Under the pieces are notes generated by a model. That model saw nothing but the letters and a program-made list of their open reading frames with translations, did no database searches and was not told the DNA's origin. From NCBI GenBank assembly GCA_003212885.1, contig QCOP01000008.1:1-40519 (forward strand): 40,519 nucleotides of DNA, read 5' to 3'. The position numbers were made by a program, and so were the translations under genes. Within the stretch, counting starts at the first letter, position 1. Every line of letters begins with the position of its first letter. Source of the stretch: Prochlorococcus sp. AG-432-D11. GTDB lineage: Bacteria; Cyanobacteriota; Cyanobacteriia; PCC-6307; Cyanobiaceae. Below, piece after piece: positions 39,084 to 40,519 of the stretch.

Positions 39084-39790
39084 TGTCACTGCTAGAGGTT
39101 ACTGGTTTAAACACTTATTATGGTGAAAGCCATATTCTTCGGGATGTAGATATCTCTTTGAATCCAGGTGAAATGATTTGTTTAATTGGTCGTAATGGGG
39201 TAGGTAAAACAACTTTATTAAAGTCTCTTATTGGTTTATTACAACCTCGCTCAGGTGAAATTCTTTTAGAAGGTAATTCAGTAATAAGAAAGCGCCCTCA
39301 CCAGAGAGCCCGTTCTGGCCTTGCTTATGTTCCACAAGGAAGAGAAATTATTCCTTATCTCACCGTTCAGGAAAACTTAACCCTTGGTATGGAAGCCCTC
39401 CCAGGAGGAATTGAAAAAAACAATAGACTCGATGAGTTTGTTTTTGATCTTTTTCCTATTCTTAGAAATTTCCTTCATCGTAAAGGTGGAGATCTAAGTG
39501 GAGGACAACAACAACAGTTGGCAATAGCCAGAGCTTTGTTAGGGAAACCAAAGGTTTTATTGCTTGACGAACCAACTGAGGGAATACAACCAAATATTGT
39601 TCAAGATATTGAGTCTGCAGTTAAGGCAATTATTTCAGAACGGGGTATAGGGGTCTTACTTGTTGAGCAACATTTGCATTTTGTGCGTCAAGCTGATCGT
39701 TACTATGCAATGCAACGTGGAGGGATTGTAGCTAGTGGTACAACATCAGATTTGAGCAAGGATGTGATAGATAAATTTTTAAGTGTTTAG
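39083..39790 (+). CDS. urtE: urea ABC transporter ATP-binding protein
   Basis: GRNGVGKTT, LSGGQQQQLAIARAL, LLLDEP. Confidence 0.95.
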   Translation: MSLLEVTGLNTYYGESHILRDVDISLNPGEMICLIGRNGVGKTTLLKSLIGLLQPRSGEILLEGNSVIRKRPHQRARSGLAYVPQGREIIPYLTVQENLTLGMEALPGGIEKNNRLDEFVFDLFPILRNFLHRKGGDLSGGQQQQLAIARALLGKPKVLLLDEPTEGIQPNIVQDIESAVKAIISERGIGVLLVEQHLHFVRQADRYYAMQRGGIVASGTTSDLSKDVIDKFLSV

Positions 39791-40384
39791 CTATCCAATC
39801 TTTGAATTAGTACGTTTCAAGAGAAACTAATGATTGCGGACTCTTCTTCTTAAGTGTCTTGATTATTTATGCCTACCAAGGCTTTCACAAATTTGAGTAT
39901 GTAAATAATGCCGCTTTCCTTATCCCTAATGATATTGATCCTTTGACTTCGTTATTTTCTTCTAATTTTTTCACATCACTACCGCGGAGTTAAATTTAAG
40001 CTTATGATTAGTTCAAAGATTGACCTTGTGATTTGAGATAAGATGATAGTTTTTTAGAACCCTTTATTAGTAATTTTTCTATTAGATGAATTGAAGCTTG
40101 TTGGAGTAGCCCCAAAGAACCTCGTTCTACCATCACTAATATGAATCTCAGTTATTAGCCTATTGTTAGCAGGATTCATTTTCTGTTGATCTTTCATGAT
40201 GAGAATATTGTTTTCCTATTTATAGGTGAAAAGGCCTTTAAATAGTGTTGTTGCATTTACATAAATACTGATAAAATCATGATGTAACTTTCTTTTGCAT
40301 TTAATTATACATATTAAAGGATCAATAATTATTTTTTTTTAATCATTGATTATTAAAATAGGGATCAAGTTTAATAATCAAGAA

Positions 40385-40519
40385 ATGGAAAATCTTGAAA
40401 AGAGTAATTTAGATGCATCTAAGGATTCTGATAAAAGAATGCAACGTGACCAAGAAAATATGTCACTTGTAGAAGCAGCATTTAATACCAAAGTAATTGA
40501 TTCATTTGGTCAAACTTTA
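40385..40519 (+). CDS. N-terminal fragment of hypothetical protein (truncated by window edge)
   Basis: MENLEKSNLDASKDSDKRMQRDQENMSLVEAAFNTKVIDSFGQTL, open to window end. Confidence 0.45.
   Translation, partial: MENLEKSNLDASKDSDKRMQRDQENMSLVEAAFNTKVIDSFGQTL

Noticed and set aside
1-40519. CRISPR arrays, tRNA/rRNA genes, transposases, toxin-antitoxin or restriction systems
   Set aside because: No spaced direct-repeat array, tRNA signature, transposase motif or known defence domain recognised in either strand

Overview
The window is AT-rich cyanobacterial DNA. Gene content (hli cluster, nirA/focA, ureDABC/ureEFG/urtABCDE, many tiny ORFs) fits a marine picocyanobacterium, most likely Prochlorococcus of a nitrite-using, low-light-type lineage; this assignment comes from recognised families, not a search. 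Left to right: end of a DUF4114-like surface protein; small conserved proteins, a half-size AbrB-type membrane protein, a cupin and a divergent NRAMP-family transporter; a four-gene high-light-inducible (hli) cluster with a small ORF inside it; a PrxQ/BCP peroxiredoxin; a nitrite-assimilation block (cnaT-like gene, HEAT-like protein, focA, a 47-aa ORF, nirA, then divergent CbiX-like gene and cobA); a gene-poor region of small exported or membrane proteins and several apparently broken small genes; a SelO pseudokinase; a histone-H1-like protein; a TPR protein; and the complete urease and urea-transport locus. Strongest candidates for a second look: an unannotated 47-aa ORF with an internal duplication (DIFSRFxN) between focA and nirA; perfect GTAN8TAC NtcA-type boxes at nirA/cobA and urtA; a standalone IF2_N-like ORF convergent with the H1-like gene; four small genes interrupted by stops or frameshifts; and a hairpin between urtA and urtB covering the predicted urtB start. 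I did not find a clearly novel multi-gene defence or biosynthetic system. All homology calls are by eye.
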